Assembly (NCBI RefSeq): GCF_900112305.1
Contig: NZ_FOKT01000004.1
Span: forward strand, 370,521 to 434,520
Direction: 5' to 3'
From: Microbulbifer thermotolerans
GTDB lineage: Bacteria > Pseudomonadota > Gammaproteobacteria > Pseudomonadales > Cellvibrionaceae
Length of the DNA: 64,000 bases
The notes beneath the pieces are model-generated. The model ran no database searches. It worked only from the letters and a program-made list of their open reading frames with translations, and was not told the DNA's origin. Positions 38,404-47,580 of the stretch are shown here, in pieces (position 1 is the first letter of the stretch; every line of letters begins with the position of its first letter). The translations under genes and the position numbers were made by a program.

Positions 38404-38973
38404 ATGAAAAAGCTGTTGTTGCTCCTCGGCGCTTGTGTACTGGCGGCCTGTGCCCACAGTCCACTGCAGATTCAGGTGCACCCACAGGTACAGGTAGTGC
38501 CGGAGACCATCGGCGCCGGGTACACTTTGAGTGTGCGCGGTGTCAATCAGCTGCCGGGCGGTGGACTGGGATCCTTAGGCGGCGTCTATGCAGAGACCGC
38601 CCGCGTGAGCCTAGCTAACGATGTAGAGGGGGCAATTGCTTCGACCCTGCGCGGTGGTTTCGATAAATGGGCTTTCCGCACGGTCGACGAGGGCGGGGAC
38701 GTGCAGGTGCTGGCAAAACTGACCGGTCTCAAGTACGACAGCCCCAACAAGTTGTATACCAGCAAGGTGGATACCTCTGCTGAAGTGGAACTGGAAGTGA
38801 AGATCGGGGGCGCTACCTATTTCGGCAGCTACCGCTCCAGTGGCGTGGACCGAACGCTGATCAAGCCCAGCCGAGAGGAAGTCGAAGCGCGCATTAACGG
38901 CCTCTTGGGGGCGACGTTGCAGCGCGCGTTTGAGGATGAAAAACTGAAAAACTTCTTGCGCACCCATCTGTGA
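38404..38973 (+). CDS. YajG family lipoprotein
   Basis: A 189-residue lipoprotein with signal peptide MKKLLLLLGACVLAAC (lipobox LAAC). It matches the YajG/DUF YajG_N outline: SLANDVEGAIASTLRGGFDK is followed by a beta-rich core with FGSYRSSGVDRTLIKPS. Function unknown in all species I know. GGAGG precedes the ATG at 38404; the TTG one codon before is less likely. It is the last of three plus-strand envelope genes. Confidence 0.85.
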   Translation: MKKLLLLLGACVLAACAHSPLQIQVHPQVQVVPETIGAGYTLSVRGVNQLPGGGLGSLGGVYAETARVSLANDVEGAIASTLRGGFDKWAFRTVDEGGDVQVLAKLTGLKYDSPNKLYTSKVDTSAEVELEVKIGGATYFGSYRSSGVDRTLIKPSREEVEARINGLLGATLQRAFEDEKLKNFLRTHL

Positions 38974-39143
38974 GTGTGTGATTTGCATCGAAACAGCGGG
39001 TGGGCAGGGAAGGCACCGTGCACGGAGTATTGTCGCGGACTCGAATAGTGGAGTCGGTGGAATCGCAATATTGCCGCTGCCGTGAGCAAGCGGCTGTTCC
39101 CGGTCGGCGCGGTAGGACTACTTAAAGGCGCGAGCTTGCAGCT

Positions 39144-40937
39144 TTGACTGAGTTTGACCCAAAATCCGTCGAATATCTCGGCCTGCTAACTCAGGTCGAT
39201 GGTGACCTGATGCCCGGCGCACAAATTAGCCTGCAGGCCGCTGAGGTGGCGCTGGGGGAGATTGCCGACGGAGTGATTGTCACTGACGCCCGCGGCCGAA
39301 TCACCTATAGCAATCCACTGGTCAGTGAGATGACCGGTGATTTGGTGGGGCTGCTGCCGGGGCAGATGCTCAATGACAGCCTGCAGTTATACGATGCTCA
39401 GGGCGTGCCTTTACCGCCAATATTACCGCCGTCCGGAGGGGACGAGGACGCGCCCAGCGTCCGGGAGTTCAGCGCCTGTATACGGCACTCCGGTGAATCG
39501 CATAGCCCCTTGGAGGTTAATGTACAAGTGTTGGCTGTGCGCGATGGCGCAGCCCTTAGCAACTTTGTTCTGGTCCTGCGGGACACTTCTGCCGCGCGCC
39601 GTATTTCCTCCCGTCTCAGCTGGCAGAACAGCCACGATGCCCTGACCCGGTTGCCCAACCGGCAGTTCTTTGAAATCGAATTGCAGCAGACTTTGTCCCT
39701 GTGTGTCGACCGGCGTCAACACCATGTGCTGTTGTACCTGGATGTCTATCAGTTCAAGGTGATCAATGACACTTTGGGCTACAGCGCCGGTGACCAACTG
39801 CTCACACAATTGGCGCAGTTGCTGCGCCGTTGCCTGTCGAGTGCCGATCTGCTTGCACGTGTGGGCAGTGACGAGTTCGCGGTATTGCTGCGCGACTGCA
39901 CCTTGGAAGAGGCGCGCAGGGTGGTGGCGCGGCTGTTGGAGGCGGTAAAGGGTTTTGCCTTTCGCTGGGAGGGTAGTGATAGCCGCGTGGCGTTGTCTGT
40001 CGGTGCGGTCACCGTGGACCGCCATGCGCCCAGTGCCACCCAGTTGCTGGCGTCGGTAAACGACGCATGCCGCGTGGCGCGCGACCAAGGCCGCAACCGG
40101 GTGAAGTTTTTCGGCGACCCGCGCAAGGTACTGGAAAAGCGTCGCGAAACCACCTGGGTGGCGGAGATTCATGCGGCTTTGCGCGAGGAGCGTTTTTTAC
40201 TCTACCGCCAGCCGGTGGTGTCGCTTCAGGGCGAGCCGCGGGTGCATCATTACGAGATATTGGTGCGTATGCGCGGTCGGGATGGAGGCTTGATCTCCCC
40301 CGGGCTGTTCCTGCCTGCGGCGGAGCGATACGGATTGATCGAGGATGTGGACCGGTGGGTGATTCGCGAAATCTTCTCCTACATGGCGCTGGAGCAGCGC
40401 ATGGGCATGAGTGGTTTCAACTATGCGATCAATATATCCGGTATCAGTCTGGGGGATGAAACCTTCGCCGACTATGTATTGCGGGAGATGACCGAGAAGG
40501 GGGTGGCGCCGTCGCGGGTGCAGTTTGAAATTACGGAAACCAGTGCGATCAACAACCTCGAGCGGGCGCTTATTTTTATCCACAAGTTGCGGGCTGCCGG
40601 CTGCAGCTTCGCCTTGGACGATTTTGGGCGCGGTGTTTCCTCTCTGGCCTATCTGCGCCAGCTGCCGGTGGATTACCTGAAGATCGATGGCAGCTTTGTG
40701 CGCAATATGATCGAAGACGAGATCGACAGTGCAATGGTCAGCACTATCGATCACTTGGCCAAGCGAATGGGCATAAAAACCATCGCTGAATACGTCGAGA
40801 CCCCTGAACTGATGGAGCGGTTGCGCCTAATGGGAGTGGACTACGCCCAGGGCTTTGGTATCGCTGCCGCCGCCTGTCTGCCGGAAATCTGTGGAGCGGC
40901 CCGGAATCCAGGGGTCGAGGCCCAGGGCGGTTCCTGA
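39144..40937 (+). CDS. PAS-GGDEF-EAL cyclic-di-GMP signalling protein
   Basis: A 597-residue cytoplasmic protein without membrane helices. A PAS domain spans about 34-150 and a GGDEF domain 158-325. Its signature is VGSDEF (241-245; second Gly replaced by Ser). An EAL domain spans 335-580 with EILVRM (371), NISGISL, EITETSA, DDFGRG (492), KIDGSF and QGFGIA. The EAL metal and catalytic residues look intact, so phosphodiesterase activity is likely, while the cyclase may be weak or regulatory. The TTG start is uncertain; the ATG 22 codons later is an alternative. A MITE copy follows the stop by 13 bases. Confidence 0.9.
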   Translation: MTEFDPKSVEYLGLLTQVDGDLMPGAQISLQAAEVALGEIADGVIVTDARGRITYSNPLVSEMTGDLVGLLPGQMLNDSLQLYDAQGVPLPPILPPSGGDEDAPSVREFSACIRHSGESHSPLEVNVQVLAVRDGAALSNFVLVLRDTSAARRISSRLSWQNSHDALTRLPNRQFFEIELQQTLSLCVDRRQHHVLLYLDVYQFKVINDTLGYSAGDQLLTQLAQLLRRCLSSADLLARVGSDEFAVLLRDCTLEEARRVVARLLEAVKGFAFRWEGSDSRVALSVGAVTVDRHAPSATQLLASVNDACRVARDQGRNRVKFFGDPRKVLEKRRETTWVAEIHAALREERFLLYRQPVVSLQGEPRVHHYEILVRMRGRDGGLISPGLFLPAAERYGLIEDVDRWVIREIFSYMALEQRMGMSGFNYAINISGISLGDETFADYVLREMTEKGVAPSRVQFEITETSAINNLERALIFIHKLRAAGCSFALDDFGRGVSSLAYLRQLPVDYLKIDGSFVRNMIEDEIDSAMVSTIDHLAKRMGIKTIAEYVETPELMERLRLMGVDYAQGFGIAAAACLPEICGAARNPGVEAQGGS

Positions 40938-40950
40938 GACTCCCGACTAG

Positions 40951-41162
40951 GGAAACTCTGATTAATTCACGTTCTGGGGGCAGAGATTCTTCGTGGGCGG
41001 ATGAGAAGCTCAGGTGATAGGGTGGATATTTCGAAACCGTCGGATCAGGGATGTATCCGTCGGAGCTACAGGGAAGTACTTGTGCGCTTTCGAAATATCC
41101 ATCCTATTGCCTGAGCGCCCCGGAACCCACCGTAGTATCCCCTCGAATTAATCAGAGGTTCC
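40951..41162. mobile_element. MITE-like element, copy B (212 bp)
   Basis: Inverted ends GGAAACTCTGATTAATTC and GAATTAATCAGAGGTTCC differ at one of 18 positions. CTAG flanks both sides (40947-40950, 41163-41166), a 4-bp target duplication. Internal arms at 41008-41036 and 41088-41116 pair over 29 bases with three mismatches, so a transcript would fold into a long hairpin. It lies between the convergent EAL-protein and PfkB-kinase genes, where it may act as a terminator. No coding capacity. Confidence 0.9.
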
Positions 41163-41178
41163 CTAGGCGCCCTCCTCC

Positions 41179-42177
41179 TTAAACAACCGCCGCCAAAAGT
41201 TCGGCGTGTTGCTCCGCCCGCAACCGTGGTCCGTACTGACTCACTACCTGAGCCGCCGCCCGGCAGGCGAGTTCTCCCGCTTCGGCGAAGGGCATATCGC
41301 GGTTGATACCATAGAGGAAGGCGCCGGCAAACATATCCCCGGCGCCGTTGGTATCTATTGCGTGTACCTTGGGGCTGGAAACCCGGTGCTGCCGCTCGCC
41401 ATCCCAAAGCAGGGCGCCTTCGGCGCCTAGGGTAATGGCAAAGCTGCGGCAGTGGCGCTGCAGCGCCGCGGCCGCGTCGTCGAGGGAATTGGTTTCGGTA
41501 AAGCCCAGTGCTTCGTCGCGGTTACAAAAGAGCATATCCACGCCGTCGCCAATCATTTCCCCCAGCCCGTCCCGGAACAGCTGTACCATGGCCGGATCGG
41601 AGAGGCTGAGCGCCGTTTTTACCCCGGCTTTCTCCGCCTGCTCGCGCAGGGCGATAGCGGCGGCTCGACCGGTTTCCGATGACACCAGATAGCCTTCGAT
41701 ATAGGCCCAGCGGGAGGCGGCCAGAGCATGGATGTCCAGCTCTGTTGTCGACAGTTGTTCGCTGATGCCCAGGTAAGTATTCATGCTGCGCTCGGCGTCT
41801 GGAGTGACCAGAACAAGACATTTTCCGGTAGTGCCCGGGACCGCTTCATCCAGTGCGTCCGGGTAGTCGACGCCGGCACTGGCGAGGTTGGCGAGATAAA
41901 AGTCTCCGTTGTCGTCCGCTGCCACTTTGCAGGAATAGAAAGTGCGCAGACCGAAATAGCTGGCGGCGATTACCGTATTGGCGCCGGAACCGCCACAGGC
42001 TCGGGTGGCGGTTACCAGGTGATCCTCCAGATCCGCTACCAGCTGCCGCTGGCGCGCATCGTCCACCAGGGTCATGACCCCCTTCTCAACGCCGAGCTTC
42101 TGCAGATCCTTGTCTGTGACTTCGATTTCCGTGTCGAGCAAGGCTGCGCCTATGCCGTAGAGGTCGTACTGGTGCAT
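41179..42177 (-). CDS. PfkB-family carbohydrate/nucleoside kinase, probably adenosine kinase
   Basis: A 332-residue ribokinase-fold enzyme. CGGSGANT (about 61-68) and the catalytic DTNGAGDMFAGAFL (Asp281) are the two PfkB signatures. The start MHQYDLYGIGAALLDTEIEV resembles bacterial adenosine kinases that recycle adenosine to AMP; other nucleoside or sugar substrates are possible. AAAGGACG precedes the chosen ATG; the longer frame 32 codons upstream is not conserved. It is divergent from mrcB. Confidence 0.88.
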   Translation of the reverse strand: MHQYDLYGIGAALLDTEIEVTDKDLQKLGVEKGVMTLVDDARQRQLVADLEDHLVTATRACGGSGANTVIAASYFGLRTFYSCKVAADDNGDFYLANLASAGVDYPDALDEAVPGTTGKCLVLVTPDAERSMNTYLGISEQLSTTELDIHALAASRWAYIEGYLVSSETGRAAAIALREQAEKAGVKTALSLSDPAMVQLFRDGLGEMIGDGVDMLFCNRDEALGFTETNSLDDAAAALQRHCRSFAITLGAEGALLWDGERQHRVSSPKVHAIDTNGAGDMFAGAFLYGINRDMPFAEAGELACRAAAQVVSQYGPRLRAEQHAELLAAVV

Positions 42178-42394
42178 ATTCGTCCTTTTCGGAGCTGATT
42201 GAGTAAATAACCGGCGCATTATCGCCGCCCTCAGGGCAAGTGCAAGGTGGCGAGTTTGACTTGTGTTGCGCAAGCCTTATAAAGGGCCGGCCCAGAAGTG
42301 CTGCTCTTTGTGGTGAACTTTTGTACAGCTGCCGCGGTCAATCCACAGATTGCACTCTATCTATAGTTGATTAAATAGTCTGAAACTTCGTTAT

Positions 42395-44977
42395 ATGGCA
42401 TCGAACAAGCGCCGGCGCCAAAATGCGTCTAGACCGGGGAGATTACACCGTTGGATGGTGCGCCTTAGCCTGATGGCACTGGTGGGGGTACTGGCGCTGG
42501 CGGGCTACATGGTCTACCTGGACGTACAGCTGCGCGAGCGGCTCGACAGTCGCCTGTACCAATTGCCGGCGCGGGTATTCGCGCGCCCGCTGATTCTGCG
42601 CGAGCGCATGGTGATGCGCCCTGACGAACTGGAAGCGGAGTTTGAAGCGTTAAATTACCGCAAGCGGGATACATTGACGGAACCGGGTCAGTGGACCCGG
42701 AACGGAATGGATTACCGGGTGTGGCGCCGGGACTTTCAACACGCGGATGGCCGCGAGCCGGCGGCAGTGGTCAGCTTCCGCCTGCGCAACGACGAAATTA
42801 GCAACCTGCGCGACGAAAACGGTGAGCGCCTGGAAAGCTTCCGGCTCGACGCCGCGAACATCGGCACCCTTCTCGGTGGCGGCGACGATCGCAACCCAGT
42901 GCGTTTTGCCGATATTCCCCCGCTGCTGGCCAACACACTGATCGCAGTGGAGGATCAGGACTTTCTCAATCACTTCGGTGTGTCCCCGCGCGGCATTGCC
43001 CGTGCCATGTTGGCCAATCTCAAGGCCGGTGAGGTGGTGCAGGGTGGCTCCACCATCACTCAGCAGCTGGTGAAAAATATCTTTTTTGACCACAAGCCAA
43101 GTCTGTGGCGCAAATTCAATGAAGCCCTGATGGCAATCCTGATGGAATTGCACTACGAGAAGGGCTATATCCTGCAGGAGTACATCAATGAGGTGTGGCT
43201 GGGCCAGCAGGGAAGTCGCGCCATATACGGCTTTGGCCTGGCCTCCGAGTTCTATTTCCAGCGGCCCCTGGACAGGCTGGAGCCGCACCAGATCGCACTG
43301 CTGGTAGGGTTGGCAAAGGGAGCCTCCTACTACAACCCCTGGCGCCATCCGGAGCGGGCATTGGAACGGCGCAATACCGTGCTCGATATTATGCTCAAGC
43401 AGGGCTTGATCGATGCGGACACCCACCGGGCCAACAAGGCGAAACCGCTCGGCGTGAGCAGCGCCGGCGGCAACGCGCAAAACCCCTATCCGGCATTTAC
43501 AGAGAGGTTGCTGGAAGAGCTGCGTCCGTATTATTCCTACGAGGAACTGCGGACGGCAGGTCTGCGCATCTACACCACGCTGGCGCCCTCGGTGCAGAAA
43601 GTGGTGGAAGACGCGGTCAGCGCCGGTGCGGCCAAATTAGAGCAGACGCGCGGTATTCAGAAAGACTCGCTGCAGGCGGCGACGGTATTGCTGGAAAATC
43701 AGAGTGGCAAGGTGCTGGCGATGGTTGGTGACCGCCGCCCGCACTATCCGGGCTTTAACCGCGCGCTGGAGGCGCGCCGCCAAGTGGGCTCTCTGATCAA
43801 GCCCGCGGTCTACCTGACCGCGCTGGAGCGGCCGCATAAATACAATCTGGCCACACCGATTGAGGATGCTCCGCTCCGTGTCGAGTCGGATGATGGTCAG
43901 GTGTGGATGCCCTCCAATTTCGACAAGCGCAGTCACGGCCCCACGCCCCTGTACCTGGCTCTGGCCAAGTCTTATAACCAGGCCACGGCGCGCCTGGGAA
44001 TGGATTTGGGGCTTGAGAATGTACGGCAGACCATCCGCCGCCTGGGGGTGCAGGCGGATTTGCCGCGGGTGCCCGCCATGCTTTTGGGCGCGGTGGAGTT
44101 AACCCCCTTCGAAGTGGCCAATATGTTCCAGACCATCGCCAACGGCGGTGAACATGTGGAGCCTCGCACCCTGCTCGCGGTTTCCGATGCGGACGGCGGC
44201 CATGCGCAGTACTTCCGCCGTCGCGCTGACCGCGGTGTGGACCCTGTGCCCGCCTATTTGCTGCGCTACGCATTGGAACAGGCGATGCGCGAGGGTACCG
44301 GCAGAAGTGCCTTCCGACGGCTTCCGGGCAGTGTGGCTTTCGCCGGGAAAACGGGAACCACCAACGACTATCGCGACAGTTGGTTTGCGGGCTTCTCCCC
44401 GGGCGTTACTGCAGTGGTGTGGCTGGGCCGCGACGATAATGCGCGCACGAGCCTGACCGGGGCCACTGGCGCGCTGTCTATCTGGACCGAGGTAATGCGC
44501 AGCCTGCCGCACCGTCACGGTCGCGTGGAGCCGCCCCGCGGCGTGGAGTTCAAGCCGGTCAACGAGCGCGGCCAATATATGGACCCTGACTATTGCCGCG
44601 GTGGCACAGAGTTGCCCTTCTCCTATGAGACGCGTTTGCAACCGGCGCCGGAATGTGAGGGGCGCGACCGCTGGCGTTGGTTCCGCAACTGGTTTGATCG
44701 CGGGGATCAGCAGGAGGCCGCACCGAGGGAAGAGATGACACCGGGCTGGGGAATTGACCCAAGCGAAGAAGAGCGCCGCCGCGAGCGAGAGCGACAATTG
44801 CAGGAGCAGCTGCGCCGCGACGATGAAAGCCAACAGGACCCCCAGCCGGATGAGGAGCCGCTACAGTTGCCGCGGCGCGAAGAAGATCTCCGCAACCGCG
44901 CCGCGCCGGTGGTGGAGGCACAGCCCTGGCAGCGGGAAGCGCCGCAGCCCTGGGAGCTGGAGGACCAGTGGCCTTGA
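42395..44977 (+). CDS. mrcB: Penicillin-binding protein 1B (bifunctional transglycosylase/transpeptidase)
   Basis: An 860-residue peptidoglycan synthase anchored by one helix at about 22-42. The UB2H-like region (60-130) is followed by the GT51 transglycosylase with catalytic Glu186 in AVEDQDFLNHFGV. The transpeptidase has S466-LI-K469, SYN (526-528) and KTGTT (652-656). After the catalytic core, about 770-860 form a long charged tail (EEERRRERERQLQEQLRRDD) ending in Trp repeats QPWQRE and QPWELEDQWP. No ribosome site is obvious before the ATG. It acts with an outer-membrane LpoB-type activator elsewhere. Confidence 0.95.
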   Translation: MASNKRRRQNASRPGRLHRWMVRLSLMALVGVLALAGYMVYLDVQLRERLDSRLYQLPARVFARPLILRERMVMRPDELEAEFEALNYRKRDTLTEPGQWTRNGMDYRVWRRDFQHADGREPAAVVSFRLRNDEISNLRDENGERLESFRLDAANIGTLLGGGDDRNPVRFADIPPLLANTLIAVEDQDFLNHFGVSPRGIARAMLANLKAGEVVQGGSTITQQLVKNIFFDHKPSLWRKFNEALMAILMELHYEKGYILQEYINEVWLGQQGSRAIYGFGLASEFYFQRPLDRLEPHQIALLVGLAKGASYYNPWRHPERALERRNTVLDIMLKQGLIDADTHRANKAKPLGVSSAGGNAQNPYPAFTERLLEELRPYYSYEELRTAGLRIYTTLAPSVQKVVEDAVSAGAAKLEQTRGIQKDSLQAATVLLENQSGKVLAMVGDRRPHYPGFNRALEARRQVGSLIKPAVYLTALERPHKYNLATPIEDAPLRVESDDGQVWMPSNFDKRSHGPTPLYLALAKSYNQATARLGMDLGLENVRQTIRRLGVQADLPRVPAMLLGAVELTPFEVANMFQTIANGGEHVEPRTLLAVSDADGGHAQYFRRRADRGVDPVPAYLLRYALEQAMREGTGRSAFRRLPGSVAFAGKTGTTNDYRDSWFAGFSPGVTAVVWLGRDDNARTSLTGATGALSIWTEVMRSLPHRHGRVEPPRGVEFKPVNERGQYMDPDYCRGGTELPFSYETRLQPAPECEGRDRWRWFRNWFDRGDQQEAAPREEMTPGWGIDPSEEERRRERERQLQEQLRRDDESQQDPQPDEEPLQLPRREEDLRNRAAPVVEAQPWQREAPQPWELEDQWP

Positions 44978-45075
44978 ACCTCGATTGAAGCGCTGGCGAA
45001 GCGCCCCCCTCCTGGGCAACGCACTGCGTCCCGTCCGCAAGGGTTATTTCACAAGACTTGGCCCCCTCTTTTTTT

Positions 45076-45112
45076 GACCGCTCGAAGACTTCCTCTCGCG
45101 GTCTTTATTTTT
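45076..45112 (+). terminator. Rho-independent terminator after mrcB
   Basis: GACCGC (45076-45081) pairs with GCGGTC (45098-45103) across a 16-base loop and is followed by TTTATTTTT. It separates mrcB from the iron-uptake genes. Confidence 0.65.
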
Positions 45113-45157
45113 GAGTGGATTTAGCGGTCGCGCCCCCCCCTTTGCCCTTTGTATATA

Positions 45158-45178
45158 AATGATAATAGTTGCCATTTA
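45158..45178 (+). promoter_or_regulatory. Fur box upstream of the siderophore receptor
   Basis: AAATGATAATAGTTGCCATTT resembles the 19-bp Fur consensus GATAATGATAATCATTATC, with a good left half and a partial right half. It lies 75 bases before the receptor ATG, so iron repression is likely. Confidence 0.65.
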
Positions 45179-45252
45179 TATTTATTTCAGCGCAAACATC
45201 ACCTATACTCCGCGCCGGCGTTGGCGCTGGGTCATTTTGGGAGGTCAGAATA

Positions 45253-47559
45253 ATGTCAGGACAGTACACAAAGAAAACACCGCTCACTCTGGGGGCGCAG
45301 ACTATTGCTGCGGCGTTGGCATTCGGCACGCACGCCGCGGCCGTCTATGCAGAGGAGCCGGAGTGCGAGGATAAAAAAGATGTGGAATGCGTGGCCGATA
45401 AGGAGGCCATAGAGCACATCGAAATTCACGGCGTGCGGCACTCGGTTTACCGCTACGATCGTTCGGGGGACCCCCGCCGGGTCGCCGACCTGGTGGATAC
45501 GCCGCAAACGATCAGTGTGTTGACTCTGGACCAGATTCAGGAATCCGGCAGGACCGACCTGAAAGATATCCTCAATGCCCAGGCAGGAGTCACTCTGGGC
45601 ACCGGTGAGAACGGCAACGCCTTTGGCGACCGCTATATTATCCGTGGGCACGAGGCGCGCAGTGATGTGTTTGTCGACGGTTTGCGCGATCCGGGGATGA
45701 CCACTCGCGAAAGCTTTGCCACCGAGCGCGTCGAAATCACCAAGGGGCCGAGTTCCACCTTTGCCGGGCGCGGCTCGTCCGGTGGTGCGGTCAACAGCAT
45801 TACGAAAAAGGCTTCCACTGCTTACAACTTTGGACGTGTAGATCTGGCCGCGGGCAGCGATGACCACAGCCGTTTTACAGTCGATTACAACCTGTCACTG
45901 TCGGATGAGGTGGCAGTTCGCATCAATGGCTTGTCCGCAAGCGAAGACAAGCCGGGGCGCGAAGGCATCGAGCGCGAGCGCGACGGTGCACAATTGTCTG
46001 GTATATACAACCCTTCCGAAAAACTGTCTTTCATTGCCGACGTCTACTATCTGGATGCGCATGACAAGCCGGATCTGGGCAGCTATTTCGACAAAACTGT
46101 CCGCGAGCCGGTAGAGGATATCCCGGTGTATGCCCAGGACAACGACTTCCTGGATTCCGAGGTGACCACCTTTACCCTGCGCACCGAATACAAGATCAAC
46201 GACAAGCTGCGTTTTTATAACGCGACGCGCACAGGGCAAACGGAAAACGGTTACATCACAACCGGTCTTCACGGTACCAACCGGGCCGATACCGATCCCG
46301 AAGCACCCGGTGCTGCCACCATGACCCTGAGTACCCATCAAGGTTGGCAGGAGGTGGACTATGTCACCACCCAATTCAACCTTTTTTGGGATGCCGAATG
46401 GTTCGGTCGGGAGCACAAACTGGTGTTCGGCCTCGAGTACACCGACGAGTCAGTGGATAACGGCGTTTATGACATCGAGTATGGCAACGAAACCAACTGC
46501 CTGACTTCGGGGCGTAGAGGTGTTTCCGGCGCATACTGTATTTTGGATGCGGAGGGCAATCTGGCGAGCGACCTCGGCCGGGTAATGGGTCGAACGTTCA
46601 CTCGTGGTGAAGCCGATTCACTCTATGACATTGAAACCGTGTCGGCCTATGTAATGGACACCTTTGCCGTCACAGACAAGATGGATATCTTTTTCGGCCT
46701 GCGCCAGGACCGCTTTGACTACAGCAATGTCACCAGCGATCAGCTGTACGCCTATTCCGATACCATGTACAACGGCCACCTGGGCCTGGTGTATGACTTA
46801 GCCGAAAACGGCAATGTCTACGCGACATACAGCACCGCGACCAATATCAATGGCGGCGAGTCGGATCTGGGCACCAACTGTGGTTATGGCGGGCTGTGCG
46901 GTACGCCGGAGCAGGCTGCGCAAGCGGATCCGGAAGTGGTGGAAAATCTGGAGCTGGGCACCAAGTGGATGCTTTTCGATGAAAAGCTGATGTTTACAGC
47001 TGCGGCTTTCCGCATGACCAAAAGTGACGTGATGGAGAGTGTGGGTGACAGCTACTCCACCCTGGGCACCCTGAATACCGGTGAAAACCGGGTCGAGGGG
47101 GTGGAGTTTGGCCTAAGCGGTGATATCACCGATAAACTCAGTATTCAGGCCTCTGCCACACTGATGGATTCCGAAGTATTGGATTCTTACAACGAAGAGA
47201 ACATAGGGCTGGCGCTGAGTAACTTCTCCGAGAAGAGTTACTATTTCCAGATCCGCTATCAGCCGACAGAGCGCCTCGCTTTTGGTGGCGATTACACTTA
47301 CCAGGGTGAAATGTACGGCGGCCAGCCGGATACTGCGGCGGGTTACGACCACGAAAGCGGTCAATACAGCATTGTGGTCCCCAGTTACCAAGTGGTGGGG
47401 CTCTTCGCTAACTATCATGCGACGGAAAGACTTACCGTGCGGGCCAATATTGGCAACCTGCTCGATGAAGAGTATTGGACCGCGGCATACCGCTCCGGGG
47501 CGTTTATGTACCTGGGTGACGGCCGCAGTTTCCGCACAACGTTAACCTACGAGTTCTGA
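45253..47559 (+). CDS. TonB-dependent catecholate-type siderophore receptor
   Basis: A 768-residue outer-membrane receptor. A signal peptide ends at about AAAVYA before EEPE. A TonB-box-like IEIHGV is followed by the plug (TPQTISVLTLDQIQESGRTD, IIRGHEARSDVFVDGLRD, TKGPSSTFAGRGSSGGAVN) and a 22-strand barrel ending in TLTYEF. It resembles Fiu/PiuA receptors for catechol siderophores, which is supported by the piuC gene 21 bases downstream. The start at 45253 follows GAGGTCAG; the upstream in-frame codons overlap the Fur box and are not coding. Ferric uptake and Fur control are inferred. Confidence 0.92.
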   Translation: MSGQYTKKTPLTLGAQTIAAALAFGTHAAAVYAEEPECEDKKDVECVADKEAIEHIEIHGVRHSVYRYDRSGDPRRVADLVDTPQTISVLTLDQIQESGRTDLKDILNAQAGVTLGTGENGNAFGDRYIIRGHEARSDVFVDGLRDPGMTTRESFATERVEITKGPSSTFAGRGSSGGAVNSITKKASTAYNFGRVDLAAGSDDHSRFTVDYNLSLSDEVAVRINGLSASEDKPGREGIERERDGAQLSGIYNPSEKLSFIADVYYLDAHDKPDLGSYFDKTVREPVEDIPVYAQDNDFLDSEVTTFTLRTEYKINDKLRFYNATRTGQTENGYITTGLHGTNRADTDPEAPGAATMTLSTHQGWQEVDYVTTQFNLFWDAEWFGREHKLVFGLEYTDESVDNGVYDIEYGNETNCLTSGRRGVSGAYCILDAEGNLASDLGRVMGRTFTRGEADSLYDIETVSAYVMDTFAVTDKMDIFFGLRQDRFDYSNVTSDQLYAYSDTMYNGHLGLVYDLAENGNVYATYSTATNINGGESDLGTNCGYGGLCGTPEQAAQADPEVVENLELGTKWMLFDEKLMFTAAAFRMTKSDVMESVGDSYSTLGTLNTGENRVEGVEFGLSGDITDKLSIQASATLMDSEVLDSYNEENIGLALSNFSEKSYYFQIRYQPTERLAFGGDYTYQGEMYGGQPDTAAGYDHESGQYSIVVPSYQVVGLFANYHATERLTVRANIGNLLDEEYWTAAYRSGAFMYLGDGRSFRTTLTYEF

Positions 47560-47580
47560 CAAGGGGAGTGCGTACGGCCG

